Assembly: GCA_021209875.1 (NCBI GenBank)
Contig: JAGYVD010000009.1
Span: 3,286,001-3,350,000 of the forward strand
Reading direction: 5' to 3'
DNA from: Rosellinia necatrix
Lineage: Eukaryota > Ascomycota > Sordariomycetes > Xylariales > Xylariaceae
DNA length: 64,000 nucleotides
Below the pieces are notes generated by a model that was given only the letters and a program-made list of their open reading frames with translations, had not been told where the DNA came from and made no database searches. Positions 51,941 through 64,000 of this stretch are shown here, piece after piece. The position numbers and the translations under genes are program-made. Position 1 is the stretch's first letter. Every line of letters begins with the position of its first letter.

Positions 51941-54900
51941 TTGCGATTTTTAAAATATAAAGCTTTTATTTATTTTAAAAAAATGTTTTTATAAAAATAT
52001 TTTAAATATAATTTTTAATAAATTAATTTCTAGCTTTATATATATTATTATAATAAATATTAAGCTTTTTATACTATTTTCTAGCTTTTTATTTAGTTTT
52101 TACGTTTAATTCTATCGCTTAATCTATTTATAAATAAAAATATTTTATGTATATATTTACGTTTTATTTAAGTTTTTTCTAACTTTTTATTGCTTGTTTA
52201 ACTAGCTAAAATTAGCTTTTTGCTAGCCTGCTTAACAATTAGCGTTTTTATTATTATAAAATTTATCACGCTTTTAAAACGCTATAAATAATTATTTTTT
52301 CTGCGCGTTATAATTGCTTTATTTTTAAAACTTTCTGTTAAAACTATTTTTAGCTTAAAAGTTATATTTAAAATAATAAATTTTTGCTGCTATATTTAAA
52401 AAGCTAGTCTTTAGTTTAAAATCTGTTCTGCCGGCGCATCTACTTCTAATTTATGCTTATTAGTCTAGCTAACTAAGTTATAAATAAAAATGTTTACAGC
52501 ACTTCTTATATTTTTAAAAGCTATATATAATATATTTTTAAGCTTTTATTTATTATTTATGTTATATTATTATTTATTTATTAATTTTAAAACTTTTAGT
52601 TTTTTATTATTATTTATTTAATTTTAATAATTAGTTTTTCTGCTTTTAAAATAAAACAGCTTTTTATTAAATTTAATATTTTTAGTAGTAATTATTTCTT
52701 ATAATTAAAAACTTATATATAATGTAAATTAATTGTTTTATATTTAATTAAATATTTAATATAAGCTTAAAATTTAATTTTATATATTTGCTGTTTTTAA
52801 CAGCAAGTTTTTTTTATTAAATATATATAATATTTATATATATATATCCTGTTTTAATCTAGTTATAAATTATTTATTACCGTTTTTATTTAAACTAAAT
52901 TATATTATTAATAATATTATATAAATTAACATTTAAACATATAATAAAAAACGTAAAAGTTTTAAGCTTTAAAAAGTTTTTATTATATAGTTAAACCGCT
53001 GTTTAAACTATTTTTAACTATAGTTTTAATAATAAGCCGGCTTTATTTAATAATTTATTTATTTTATTAATTATTTTTTACTAGCTTATTTAATATTTTT
53101 AACAAGCTTTTAATATAAAATAAAAAAGCTTAGGTATAATTTTTTATTTTTAATTAAAGCTTATATTAAGTTTTATTTTTATAAGCTATTATAAAAATAT
53201 TTAAATCGCTTTTAATAATATAAACTACAAGCTTATTATGCTTTTTATTTAATATATAAACTATTTAATTTTTAAAAAACTTATATAATAGTTTTATTTA
53301 TTAAAAATATATATAAATTAATTTAATGTATTTATTTTTATTATTAATGTTTAGTTTAATTTATTATATTTTATTAAATAATTAAATAAATTTTAACATA
53401 GTTTTAATAAAAATTGCTTAAATATTTATTACGTTATATATATAATAACATACGTTTTATATTTAATATATAAGATTTTATAAATTCATACGTTTTTAGC
53501 TATATATATAAATATTTATAAAATATAGCTTTTAAATATTTTAATTGTTAATACTAAAAACTTTAAAGTTTTTTTAGCTTAAAATTTTTTAAAATAGCTT
53601 ATAAATTAAAATATATTAAAATTAATTAAATATAATTAATTTAGCAGCATTTTTAAAATTATTTATAATATTTTGTTTATATTTAATATAAAGTTTTTAT
53701 TTAAATATTAAAAATTAAGTTTATATTTAAAAAACTAAGTTATAATATTTAATAAATTCAACTATTAAAACATTATTTTTATATTTTTAAAACGTAATAA
53801 ATAATTAGAACTATAACATTAATTTTTTTTTTTAAACAAGCTTTTAAAATAATATTTATATAAAACTTTTTATTAACGCTATATTAATAAACATTATATT
53901 TATTAATAAATTCTTTTTAAAACTAAATAATATTTTTTAAATAATTCTTTTATTTCTGCTTAAAATAAAAAATTATAAAATACTTGCGTAAATTATATTT
54001 TTATTTTTAATTGATAAATCTGGTCAGGGGTATGAAGCTGTAAATAGCTGTATTTTCAGTATACTGGTCTGTATTGTGGTGTTGTATGTAGTTTGTGATA
54101 AAGATGGTGGAATTCTAGGTGCAGTCCTAGAATTCCACCTACTAGTACAAGTAGGTGGGTGGGCCTAGCCCAAGTGGGCTAGCCCAGGTGGCCTGGGCCA
54201 CCTTATCTAATCTTACAGTGGGGCAACTGGTGGTGCCAAGCCTGGCACCCCTTGCCTACTCTAACATTAATTAAAACAAAAAATTTAAATTTTCATAGCT
54301 TTTTATTATTAATTAAATATAATATTTTATAATTATTAATTAACATGCTATCTGCTAAAATATATTTTTAAATCTAATCGTAAAAATATTTCTAAATTAC
54401 TAGCAATTTTTTTAATAAAATTAAATTAATTATTATAAAATTATATTAATATTAAAATAGCTTAATTTTTATTATTAAAGTTTATTATATTATTTAAATA
54501 ATTGTTTTTTTTTATTAATTTTTTTAACTTAGATTAACGATTTTACTATATAAATTTTTATAACGTATATAAAACTACTGCTATTTAACTTTTTTAATTT
54601 TTATAGTATTAATTTAAATTTTATTAAACTAATATATACTAGTTCTTTTAATCGTAAACTAAAGCTTATTATAAAGCTTAAAAAGTTAAAAATAAATATT
54701 TTTAGCTTTATTTAAACATAAGTATTTATAACTTTTTTAGCTGGCTAAATTATTTTAACGCATTTTTTAAGCTTTATTATTTTAATATATTATTATATTT
54801 GCTAAAAATCCGTTTAATGTTTATTAGCCTGCTAAGCTTATAAATATTTTAACTTTATTTTTTTTGCTTTTTAATTTATATTTATAAATTATAGCATTAA

Positions 54901-55903
54901 AAATTTTATTATATTTTATTAAAATAAATATATATTTTTTAATAGCTTGCGTTTAATTAATATAATAAGTTATTAACGCTTTTAATTAAATATTATATAA
55001 ATATTTACTGCTGCTAAAAAACTTTTGCCGCAAACATTTTATTTATATTAAAAGCTTTAAAATTACTGCTTTTTAATATATTTATTTTTATTTTTATATT
55101 ATATTATTATTTTAACTCTACTTTTAAAATCTTTTATTATTATCGTTTAATACTTTTATTAAATAATAATATAAAAAAAATAAAACAAGCAAAATTATAT
55201 TATATAAAATAAAAATTAAATCTTAAAACATAAAATTAAAGTTTTTAGTATTTATACTAATAATAATTTTATATATATAATATTAATTATTTTATTAATT
55301 TATTTATATATAATTATATAACGTAATTAAAAATAAGTTTTATTTTAAAACTAAATAAAATATTTTATTTAAACATTTAAAAGCTTAATAATAATTTTTA
55401 AATAATAAGTTTAAAAATATCAAGCATTAAAAAATTTCCGCAGTTAAAATCTTTATATAAAACTTCTTATATATACATCTTTTATATATTATGTTTTTTT
55501 TTTACCGGCTTAAAATATATTACAGCTAATTCTTGCGTTAATTATATAAAAAATAAATTTAAATTATATACTAAGCTTTTATTGTTTAAATTAATAAACG
55601 CTTAAATACTTTTTATTTAAATATAATGCTTTAAATAAATATATTAGCGATCTTAGTTATAAATAATTTTTAAAAAAACATCTGTTTTAATCGTTATAAT
55701 TAAAGCTGTTATTATAAAAGCAAAAATAACATAGTACTTGTTTTAAAAGCTGTAGCAGAATTTAAAACTTTAAAACTAAAATATAAAAAATCTAATTAAA
55801 ATAAATAATAAGAGCTATATAAAAATTTAAATAAACGATCTTATACTTTAAAATTAAATAAATCACAGCTTTTAAAAAAAACAACCGGTTTAATAATAAA
55901 CCA
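51941..55903 (-). other. Interior of element C to the right of F; no intact gene
   Basis: AT-rich, RIP-mutated interior of the copia-like element, interrupted by solo LTR G2. By orientation this side is the 5' half, where gag and the start of pol are expected, but no frame or motif survives to be recognised by eye. Confidence 0.6.
54012..54266. mobile_element. G2: 255-bp solo-LTR-like insertion in element C
   Basis: Begins TGATAAATC and ends CTCTAACA, flanked by the perfect 5-bp duplication TTAAT (54007-54011 and 54267-54271). It is nearly identical to G1, with the same hairpins (the first at 54109-54136). It is unmutated inside a mutated host element. Confidence 0.87.
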
Positions 55904-55913
55904 GGCTTATAAC
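55904..55913 (-). other. Primer binding site of element C (initiator tRNA-Met anticodon region)
   Basis: On the minus strand this reads GTTATAAGCC. Reversing one G-to-A change gives GTTATGAGCC, complementary to GGCTCATAAC of the initiator tRNA-Met anticodon stem-loop. It lies two bases inside the 5' LTR. Half-tRNA priming of this kind is known for Ty1/copia elements. Confidence 0.65.
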
Positions 55914-55915
55914 TT

Positions 55916-56198
55916 TAATAAAAATATAAATTAATTTATAAAAAGAATTATTAATTATCAAAAGCATAATAATATTTTAAAAATATTTAATATAAAAAAT
56001 CGAATTTATTAAAAAGCTTTTATTTAATATAATAAGCCACAGGTATTCATATATATTAATTACGTAGTAAAAACGATCCTAAAAGTTGTTCCTGCCCTAA
56101 GCGCCTAACGCTTATAAATGCAGTATTAGAACTACACTTTATATATATATATCCTCTGCTTAAAAAATCCCTAAAATAGAGATTCCTGGCTTAATTAC
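55916..56198 (-). repeat. 5' LTR of element C, cut by A2
   Basis: 283 bases aligned with 38027-38334, moderately mutated. It ends in ATTAC, equivalent to ATTGC in the intact LTR, exactly where A2 begins. The last ~25 bases of the LTR are not found on the other side of A2. Confidence 0.8.
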
Positions 56199-56400
56199 TG
56201 ATAGAGTCCCCGAAGGGGCCCATATTAATCGAGCTAACGGCTCGTGTATTATTAGATTAAAAAGGTTGCATAAGCTACGGCTGGCAACAGGTGGCCTCCG
56301 GCCACTTCTGCAGGGGTTAATTCTAGACTTACTAGAATTTTTTATTTAGCAAAAAAATTAATAAAGCATTTTATTTTTTATTTTTATACTAATTTTTTTA
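56199..56400 (+). repeat. Left LTR of A2
   Basis: 202 bases. The outer left end (GAGTCCCCGAAGGGGCCC) is intact, and the inner right end is AT-converted compared with 63790-63858. Confidence 0.85.
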
Positions 56401-59400
56401 AAGTAATATATTTATATAACTAATAAATTTTGTTATTAAATTAAACTAAAGTAATATTATTTTTTAAATTTTTTAAGGTTAAAAGATTTTATTTATAGCT
56501 AAAAATTTTAACGCGCGCGTTTTAATCTAGCTATAACTAAATAATTAATATAAACAGAACATTATTTTAGCGATTATTTTTTTTATATAAATTATATATT
56601 TTATTAAAGCTTATAAATAAAAAGTTGTTAAAAATATTTAATAGTTTATTTTTATATTTTAAAAGTTATTATAATTAAAATTATATATTTAAGCATATTT
56701 AATAATTAAAATATATTTAAATTTATAAATATAGCAAATTATTTATTTTTATTTATTATTAAAAAAGCGCTAATAAATATGTTTATTAAACAATTATAAA
56801 TATATATATTATAATTAAAAGCTGGAATATTTTAAAAAGTAGCTTTATTATTTTATTTTTTTACGCGTATAGTTTATTTTATTTTATTTTTATAGCTTTT
56901 AAATTATAAGTTAATAAATTAAAAGTAATAGCCGATAATATTTGCACGCAAAAACTATTTAAATATATTATATATATATTTAAATATTTTTTAATAATAT
57001 GTTTAATTTTTTAAGCTTGCAATAATATTATGTTATTATATTTTATTATATATATTAAGCTTAAATATAAGCGATTTTAAAAAAACTTTAGCAGAATATT
57101 TTAAATCGGTATAATTTTTATTTAAAAATATGCTGCTTTTAAAACAATTTAGTTTAAACTAAAAAACTGTCGGTTATTTTTTAAAACATTAAAAATAAAC
57201 TAACGTTTTAATTAATATTTTATATAAAAACGTAAAAATTATAAAAGTATTTTTTAACTTAGTTTTAAAATTAATTAAGCAGTTTTAAAAGTTTTTAAAC
57301 TTTTAAAAACATTAATATTAAATTTCTAATAATATAGAACTTAAAACTATAGCCGATTAAAAATAATATTAAAGCTAATAAAGCCGTAGATTAATTATTT
57401 AAAATAAAGCCTGCTAATAAAATAAAAATAAAACTATTATATTAACCGGTATTTTAATAATTAATATATAAAATATAATTATAAATACTTTAAATAAATT
57501 AAATCTTATAACTATTATATTTGTTTTATATGTTTTATTAAACGAAAACTTTTCTAAAAAATAATAACTTCAAACTTTTTATTAAATATTAAAATAATTT
57601 TTATAAACGCTATAGTAATAAAAATAAAAATAATAACTACTGTTATAATAAAAATTATAATAATAATAATTTATTTAATTTTTTAGCTTAAATAGTTTTA
57701 ATAATAATAAATATAATTATGCTGCATTAAACTAATAAAAATAGTTTATGTTAAGTATAGCAGCTAGACTAAAAAATATATATATATAAAATTAAATTAA
57801 ATAATATTAATATTTTTAATTTAAAATAAAAAACTTTAATAATAAAAATATATAGCTAATAAAAAAATATACTTTATATAAACGTTTATTTTTTATTAAT
57901 TATATTAAATTATTACTAAAAACAAAAGTATTTAAGTTTTAAACATTTAATAAATAACTAATTTATTCGATTATTTATTAATTAAATTAGTTTTATATAA
58001 TAAAACAGCAAAGTTTATATAAGCGATTAATATATATAAAAAAAGCAGGCTTAAATATATTATTTAAAAACTATAAAAAAATTTAAAACATAAACTAATA
58101 AAACGTTTTAAAAGTTTATAAAAAAAACTTATTTTAAAAATATTGCAGAAAATTAAAACATGTTTTTTAATTTAATTAATATTAAAGATAATACGTTAAA
58201 ATTATAAAAACGTTATAAAAAACAACAAAAACTAGTATAAAATTATAAAAATATTTATAACTTATAAAAAACGTAATTTTAAATTATATTTAACTTTTAA
58301 ATTAAAAAAACTTTAGCTAATTATATGCGCAAAATAAAAAATAACTAATATAAGCTAAAACATAAAACTAAAAAAATATATTTAAACATTAAATTAAAAA
58401 CAATATCGGCAACTCTAATATTAGCTATTAAAATAACTTGCTAAAAAAGGTATAATTATTAACTTAATTAATAAAAACGTCGATTAAACAATAAATATTT
58501 TAAAAATTAAAGCTAAAACAGCTGTAAACATAGTTATAAATAATATTAAAGCTAGAGTAAAAGTTGCAACAACTAAAATAACAGCTGTAAAAAAGCTGCA
58601 AATGTTAGAACTAAAACTATAATAATTATTAAAAAATAGAAAAAATAATTAAAAATTAAAAATTATAATTAAAAACGTAATTAAAAATATAATTATAGTT
58701 ATAATTAAAGTTAAAATTATAAATATTTAAATTATAAAAACTATAATTAAAATTAAAAAAAATAACTAGCGTTTATCTTATATATATTTTATAAACAATA
58801 ATATAAATAAATAAAAATTAAACAAAATAACAATAAAAAACGCGCTTTTTTTATTTAATACTAGACTTAGCTTTTATTATTATTAATATTATCGAATTTA
58901 TAAATCAGAAATTATTTTAAAATTATATATAAAAAATATAACTTTTATATTAAATTAAAAAATTATAACATTTTTTTAATTATATAAAAAACATATTTAT
59001 AAGTACTACTTTTAAAAACTATTTTTATATTATTAACTTTTAAGCATTTATAAAATTATATTAAAGCTAAAAATAAAACTATTAAATAAATTAAAACTAA
59101 AAATAAAACTTTTAAACAAAAAAAAAGCAAATTATAACATGTTAAAAATATATTTTAACGCAACATATAAAGCAGCTAATAATATTTTTAACCGCAAAAT
59201 CTTTATAGTTAAAATATTAAATATTAATAATAAATATAATAAAGCTTTTTAATTAAATTATATATATTTATAAATTAATATTAGGCCGTTTTTAATTAAA
59301 TAAAACTAATAAATTAATGTTAATTTAAATATTAAAAAACTATTATTAGCAAATTTTTTTAAATATTTTAATATATAAAACTATTTTTAATTAAATTGAG

Positions 59401-62400
59401 TTTATTGTTTTAAAATATAAATCGGTTAAACTTAAAAAAAACTAAGTTTATTTTTATATTAAAAAATAAATAAAATTAAAAACTTAAAATATTTAAATAT
59501 ATAAAAAAAAGTAAATAATAAAAATTATTTAGAACTAAAAATGCTATTTAATAACAATTTTTATATTTATATAAAATTATAATTAATTATAAATTAAAAA
59601 TATTTATTTGTTAGACCCAAAAATAAATAAATTTATAGTTTTATTTAATATATTTATTTATAGTTATAAATATATATAAAAACTTATTAATTAAAAAGCG
59701 TAGAACTATAAAACAAAAAAAAGCGTATTTTATAATAAAATATAAACTTTTATTAAATAATAAAAGCTTTTATTTTATAGCTTTATATAAAAACAGTATA
59801 TATAATATAATAAATATTAAAACTTTTAAAATAGTATTAATAATAAATATTTTAATAAAAACTATTAAAATTTATAAAAACATTAAGCTAGGTTAAATTA
59901 AAAAAATAAAAATAATAAAATATATATAAGCTTTTAAAAATTAGCAATAACAACTTTTATAGTTGCAGCTACTGCTTTATTATTAATAAAAACAGCTTTA
60001 ATTAAAACTAATAAATAATCTTTAATAAATATAACTATTATAATTAATATAAAGTTTAATTTAAATTTTTTATTAACTATAATAGCAACTAATATAATAT
60101 TAAATGTAAAAACAGTTATATATTTAAATAATATAAATTATATATTAAACTTTATAATAACTTTTATAATAAATATATAAATAATTAATATATTTAATAC
60201 TATATAAAAAATATTAAATATAAAATAATATATTTAAACATATTAATAAAAATATTTTTTTATAAACGTTATATTTAATATAATAATTTATTTAAAAGCT
60301 TTAAAAATTTTAAAGTAAACTTTTAATATTAAAAATAAACTTGAAATTAAAAATACATACTTTTTTTAAGTATTAAAAACCAGGCAACTTTTAAAACTAT
60401 TATTAAAAAAATGTTTATATATATGCTAAAAAACGTTTAAAACTTTTTAATTTTTAAAATAGTTATATTTTATAATATTTAAATAAATCGCAGAAAAATA
60501 AATATTTTATAAAAAAACAACTTAAAATATTTTTTATTAATAATTAAAAAACTAAATTAAATTTAAAACAGTATTTTTTAATAAATAAAATATAAAAATA
60601 TTAAATAATATTTATAATAAGGTATATAAAATAAATCGATTATAATAAATAAATAAACTAATATTTTTATTTATTTTATTTTTATTATATAATAAAAATA
60701 TATAAAATTAATAAAAACTAAATAATTATTAATTTTTAATAATTTAATAAAATAAAAGTTTTAAACAATTATTTATTATTTTTATAAAACAAAATAATTA
60801 AAAGCTTTTTAAATAAAAATATATTATAATTATTAATATAACAGGATTTTTTATTAATTTTTAATATATTTTAAATTTAAAAATATATTTATAATAACTA
60901 GTTTTTATAGCTTAAAACGATTTAATATAAGATTAATAAAATATAATAATTTTTAATATATATATAAAAATATATAAATTAAGTACTGCATAAATATATA
61001 TATTATTATTAATATTTTATTAACGATATTATTATATATTTTAATAGTTATAAGAATTATTTTAAACATTTTAAAATAATTTTATATTATTTTATAAAAA
61101 ATATCGCGATATTTTATATAAAAGTTTTATTAATTATTTATTTATAAAGCTTTTAAATTTTATATAAACGTTTTAAAACTATTAACTACTGCTAAACAAA
61201 TATAAATATTTTAATAATTAGCTTTTTAAAAACGTTGCAAGCTTTTAAAAATATTTTAAAATAAACAGATTTTTTATAATTTTATTTTATATTATATTTA
61301 ATTAGCAGAACTACTACAGGATTAAAAACTAACTTATTAATAAAAAACATAAACAAAAAAATCTTAAAAAAAAAATATTTTTATTATATTTATAATATAT
61401 ATTATAAACTAATAAAAATAAAAATAGTTTTATTTAAAGCTATTTAAAATATTATTTATTATAAAATAATTTTATAATATTATAATTTAAAAAACTGTTT
61501 TTTATAAGTAAATAAAACTAAAAACATAGTTTTAAAGTTATATTGTTTAATATAAGCAAAAATATAATTAAAAGATTAAAAGCTTAATTTTATTAATATA
61601 AACAAAACTAATTATATATTTAAATTATAGTTTATTATAAGCTAAAACTAAATATAAACTATTTAAATTAAAAATAGCTTGTTTTATATAAACTGTTAAA
61701 CAACTATAAATAATAGTTTAATTTAATAAAAACAACGTAATTATATTTATAAATTATTTAATAATTAAAAGCATAATTAACTAAATATTATTAAATATAA
61801 CTGCCTTAGATCGTGATAATATTTAACTAGTTAATTTTTAAACATATTTTTTAGTATAAATTTTAAATATATTATTTATTAAAAAATTAAATTACGTTTT
61901 AAATATATTAAGCAGGCTTAAATTAATATAAAAAGTTATAAATAAAACAAGCAAGTTATAAAAATTCAAAAAACCGGTAATATTAGATTTAATATAAAAC
62001 GTAATAAAATATATAACAGAAGTAATAATAAGCAATAAATAAAAACAAAATTTAAAAAAGTTATTAAACCAATATATAATATAATAAAATAATAAACAAA
62101 CTAAATATTTTAAAATTTCGCGGAAATAATAAAAACATTATAATATTTTTAAACTTAAGCATTTTTTTTTATTATAAATAACTTAATTTATAATTAATAT
62201 TAAAAATAAAATAATTATATGTTTTATATAATATAATTAAATAAATATTTAAAGCTATATATAATAATAAATATTACGTTAGTTTAAAAAATAATAAAGA
62301 ATTTTAAAAGTTTTTATTTATTATAAATCTTAGTTAGTTAAAAATATATTAAATATTATTTAAGTTGCAACTTTAATTATATAACCCGATTTAAATTAAT

Positions 62401-63655
62401 AAAAGTTTTAAATTAATACGTTTAAAAAATGTTTTGTTTATATAAATAATAATAATGAATTTTATATTAAAACTACTTTTAATAAATATTAAAAATATTT
62501 TATAATAATTAATAAATAAAAATATTATAATATATATAATTATATAATAAGCATATTATATTATATTTTTAAATAAAGCCTGTTTATTTTTAAAAATAAA
62601 AATATATAACTAAAAATTAAGCTAATATATTTATAAAATAATAGCTAATAAGCGATTAAAATTTTGTTAAAAGTATTATTTTTAATTAAAACTAAAATTT
62701 ACATTTAATTTTTAAAAAAATATAAAAACTTTAAATATAAAACTATTAATAATTATAACGTATTATTTTTAAAATAATAAATTATTAAAAAAAAATTAAA
62801 TAATTAAATTAATAATACGTTATTATAACTTTAACAACTTTAAGTTTAGTTAAGTTAATTTATATCTTATATTATAATAAAACTTTAATATTATATAGTT
62901 ATAAACAATATAGTTTATTTTATATAAATAGTTATTTAGATTTAAATTATTAAAACTTTTAAACTTTATTATTAATTAGTTTAATTAACTAAATATAAAA
63001 CAGATAAAAATTTTAAAAATTATTTTAAATAAAACGTTAAGTTAGCAATAAATTTTGTTATAATATAAACTAAAAAATATTATAATAGCAAATATTATAT
63101 ATTATAATTTATTTTAAAAAAAAATTATTATATTTATATAATAAATATTATTTATTAAACAAGTTTTAAAAAATATTTATAATAACGCATAAAACTTTAA
63201 ACAATAAAAAAAAATTAAAAATTTAGCTTAAAAATTAAATTTTTAAAGCATTACAAAATTTATTTAATAATATTAATAATTTATTTAAAACGTATATGCT
63301 GCTAAAATAATTTTTTAAATAAACTAAACTAGCGCTAAAGCTAATAAAAGCTAATTAATATAAACATTTAAATAGCAATAATAAAAAAGTATATAAAATT
63401 AAATAAATTTTTAAACACTGCATTAATTAAAAAAAACAGATTTAATTATTTAATTAAATAATAAAGCTAAAAATATAAACATAATTAATAATATATTAAA
63501 ACTAATTATATTATTTAAAAAAATAATAAATAACTATTAAAAAAAAACAGCTTTTGTTTTAAAATAAAAAAAAAGATTAAGCGTAAAAAACAGCTTTATA
63601 AAACAACCTAACGTATTACTAAAAACAGTAGCTGTTTTTCTATCCGCCGGCATTT

Positions 63656-63858
63656 TAATAAAGTTTTTAAAAAAGCTTATATTAATTAAACTAACAGCTT
63701 ATATATTATTAGATTAAATAAGTTGTATAAGCTATGGCTGGCAACAGGTGGCCTACGGCCACCCCTGCAGGGGTTAATTCTAGACTTACTAGAATTACTT
63801 ATTTAGCAGAGGAATTAATAAAGGCTTTTTTTTTTCTACCCTTATACCAATCTTCTTA
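63656..63858 (+). repeat. Right LTR of A2
   Basis: 203 bases. The inner left end is AT-converted; the GC-rich core and the outer right end (CTACCCTTATACCAATC) are preserved. Confidence 0.85.
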
Positions 63859-64000
63859 ATAACTAATTTTGTAAATATTTATAAAATTATATTGAATTTA
63901 AAAATAAAACTTGTAAACATATTAAAATTAAATATAAAACTATTAAATAAAAAAAAAAGCTAAATTATAACATCTGAAAAATATGTTCTAACATAATATA
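63859..64000 (+). mobile_element. Element A4: interior fragment of another A copy, running off the window
   Basis: The last 142 bases align with the interior of A2 near 59030-59170, and with A1 near 10030-10150 in the opposite orientation, differing mostly by RIP-type changes. A2's right LTR therefore abuts the middle of a further copy in the same orientation. The rest of A4 lies outside the window. Confidence 0.72.

Larger units (their letters stand above)
38027..56198 (-). mobile_element. Element C: Ty1/copia-like LTR retrotransposon, interrupted by F and G2
   Basis: Direct LTRs lie at 38027-38334 and 55916-56198, the second cut short by A2. Subtracting F and G2 leaves about 7.3 kb. Next to the right LTR, 55904-55913 reads GGCTTATAAC. 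Its minus-strand complement, with one RIP change undone, is GTTATGAGCC, which pairs with the anticodon stem-loop of initiator tRNA-Met. That half-tRNA primer type is characteristic of many Ty1/copia elements, so the right LTR is the 5' LTR and the element is on the minus strand. An A-rich tract inside the left LTR (38335-38350, minus strand) fits a polypurine tract. I found no 5-bp duplication: the right end is lost, and the left flank joins the broken end of A3. Coding capacity is destroyed. Confidence 0.78.
56199..63858 (+). mobile_element. Element A2: full-length RIP-degraded copy of family A, inverted relative to A1
   Basis: LTRs lie at 56199-56400 and 63656-63858. The interior is colinear with A1 in inverted orientation over its whole 7.66 kb. 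Plus-strand orientation is inferred from the primer-like sequence after the left LTR (AAGTA, degraded) and an Ala/Glu/Val-rich relic frame at 58505-58760. The flanking pentamers disagree: ATTAC on the left, within the LTR of C, and ATAAC on the right, within another A copy. The left flank equals C and the right flank equals A4, so this is not a simple single insertion. Confidence 0.85.

Noticed and set aside
5302..63858. The pair A1 and A2 as the arms of a giant inverted repeat or one large composite element
   Set aside because: Each is a separate full-length LTR element; A1 has its own target duplication inside E, so the inverted arrangement is coincidence of insertion orientation.
1..64000. 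CRISPR arrays, tRNA or rRNA genes, toxin or phage-defence systems
   Set aside because: No regularly spaced direct repeats with unique spacers, no cloverleaf-like segment or conserved rRNA stretch, and only eukaryotic gene structure was found.

Overview
This window looks like nuclear DNA of a filamentous ascomycete fungus. Two moderate-GC islands carry intron-containing genes of fungal type. They are separated by very AT-rich blocks with the signature of repeat-induced point mutation (RIP): surviving C bases sit mostly in GCT, AGC and ACG contexts, TpA is abundant, and every reading frame is broken. No bacterial, phage or organellar genes are visible, and the sequence does not let me name a species.

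Layout. Bases 1-4433 are a gene island with one recognisable gene, a four-exon minus-strand gene for a coiled-coil protein with a disordered tail. Bases 4434-19266 are an LTR retrotransposon (element E, 5-bp target duplication AATTT) with a second complete LTR element (A1, duplication GTTAT) nested inside it. Bases 19272-26880 resume the host locus. They carry an RTA1-family seven-transmembrane protein gene and a secreted GH78 alpha-L-rhamnosidase gene, both on the plus strand. From 26881 to the end there is only transposon DNA.

The right-hand block, in order: a transition zone with two short unmutated LTR-like insertions (D1, H); a truncated A copy (A3) split by a complete element B (itself hit by solo LTR G1); a copia-like element C on the minus strand, split by a ~10.6 kb element F (hit by D2) and by G2; then a full-length A copy (A2), whose other side lies inside a further A copy (A4) that runs off the window.

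The boundaries come from direct LTR comparison and 5-bp target duplications: E AATTT, A1 GTTAT, B CAAAA/TAAAA, G1 CTTTG, G2 TTAAT, D1 CTGTA, D2 AAAAT, H TTTAT. The element names A to H are labels for this window only. In the full-length elements A1, A2, B, E and F, the outer edge of each LTR pair escaped mutation while the inner edge did not, and solo LTRs escaped altogether. This suggests that RIP fades near the ends of homology. I found no CRISPR array, rRNA, tRNA or gene cluster of an undescribed system. The most informative content is the layered transposon record and the small stress/carbohydrate gene island stranded between mutated blocks.
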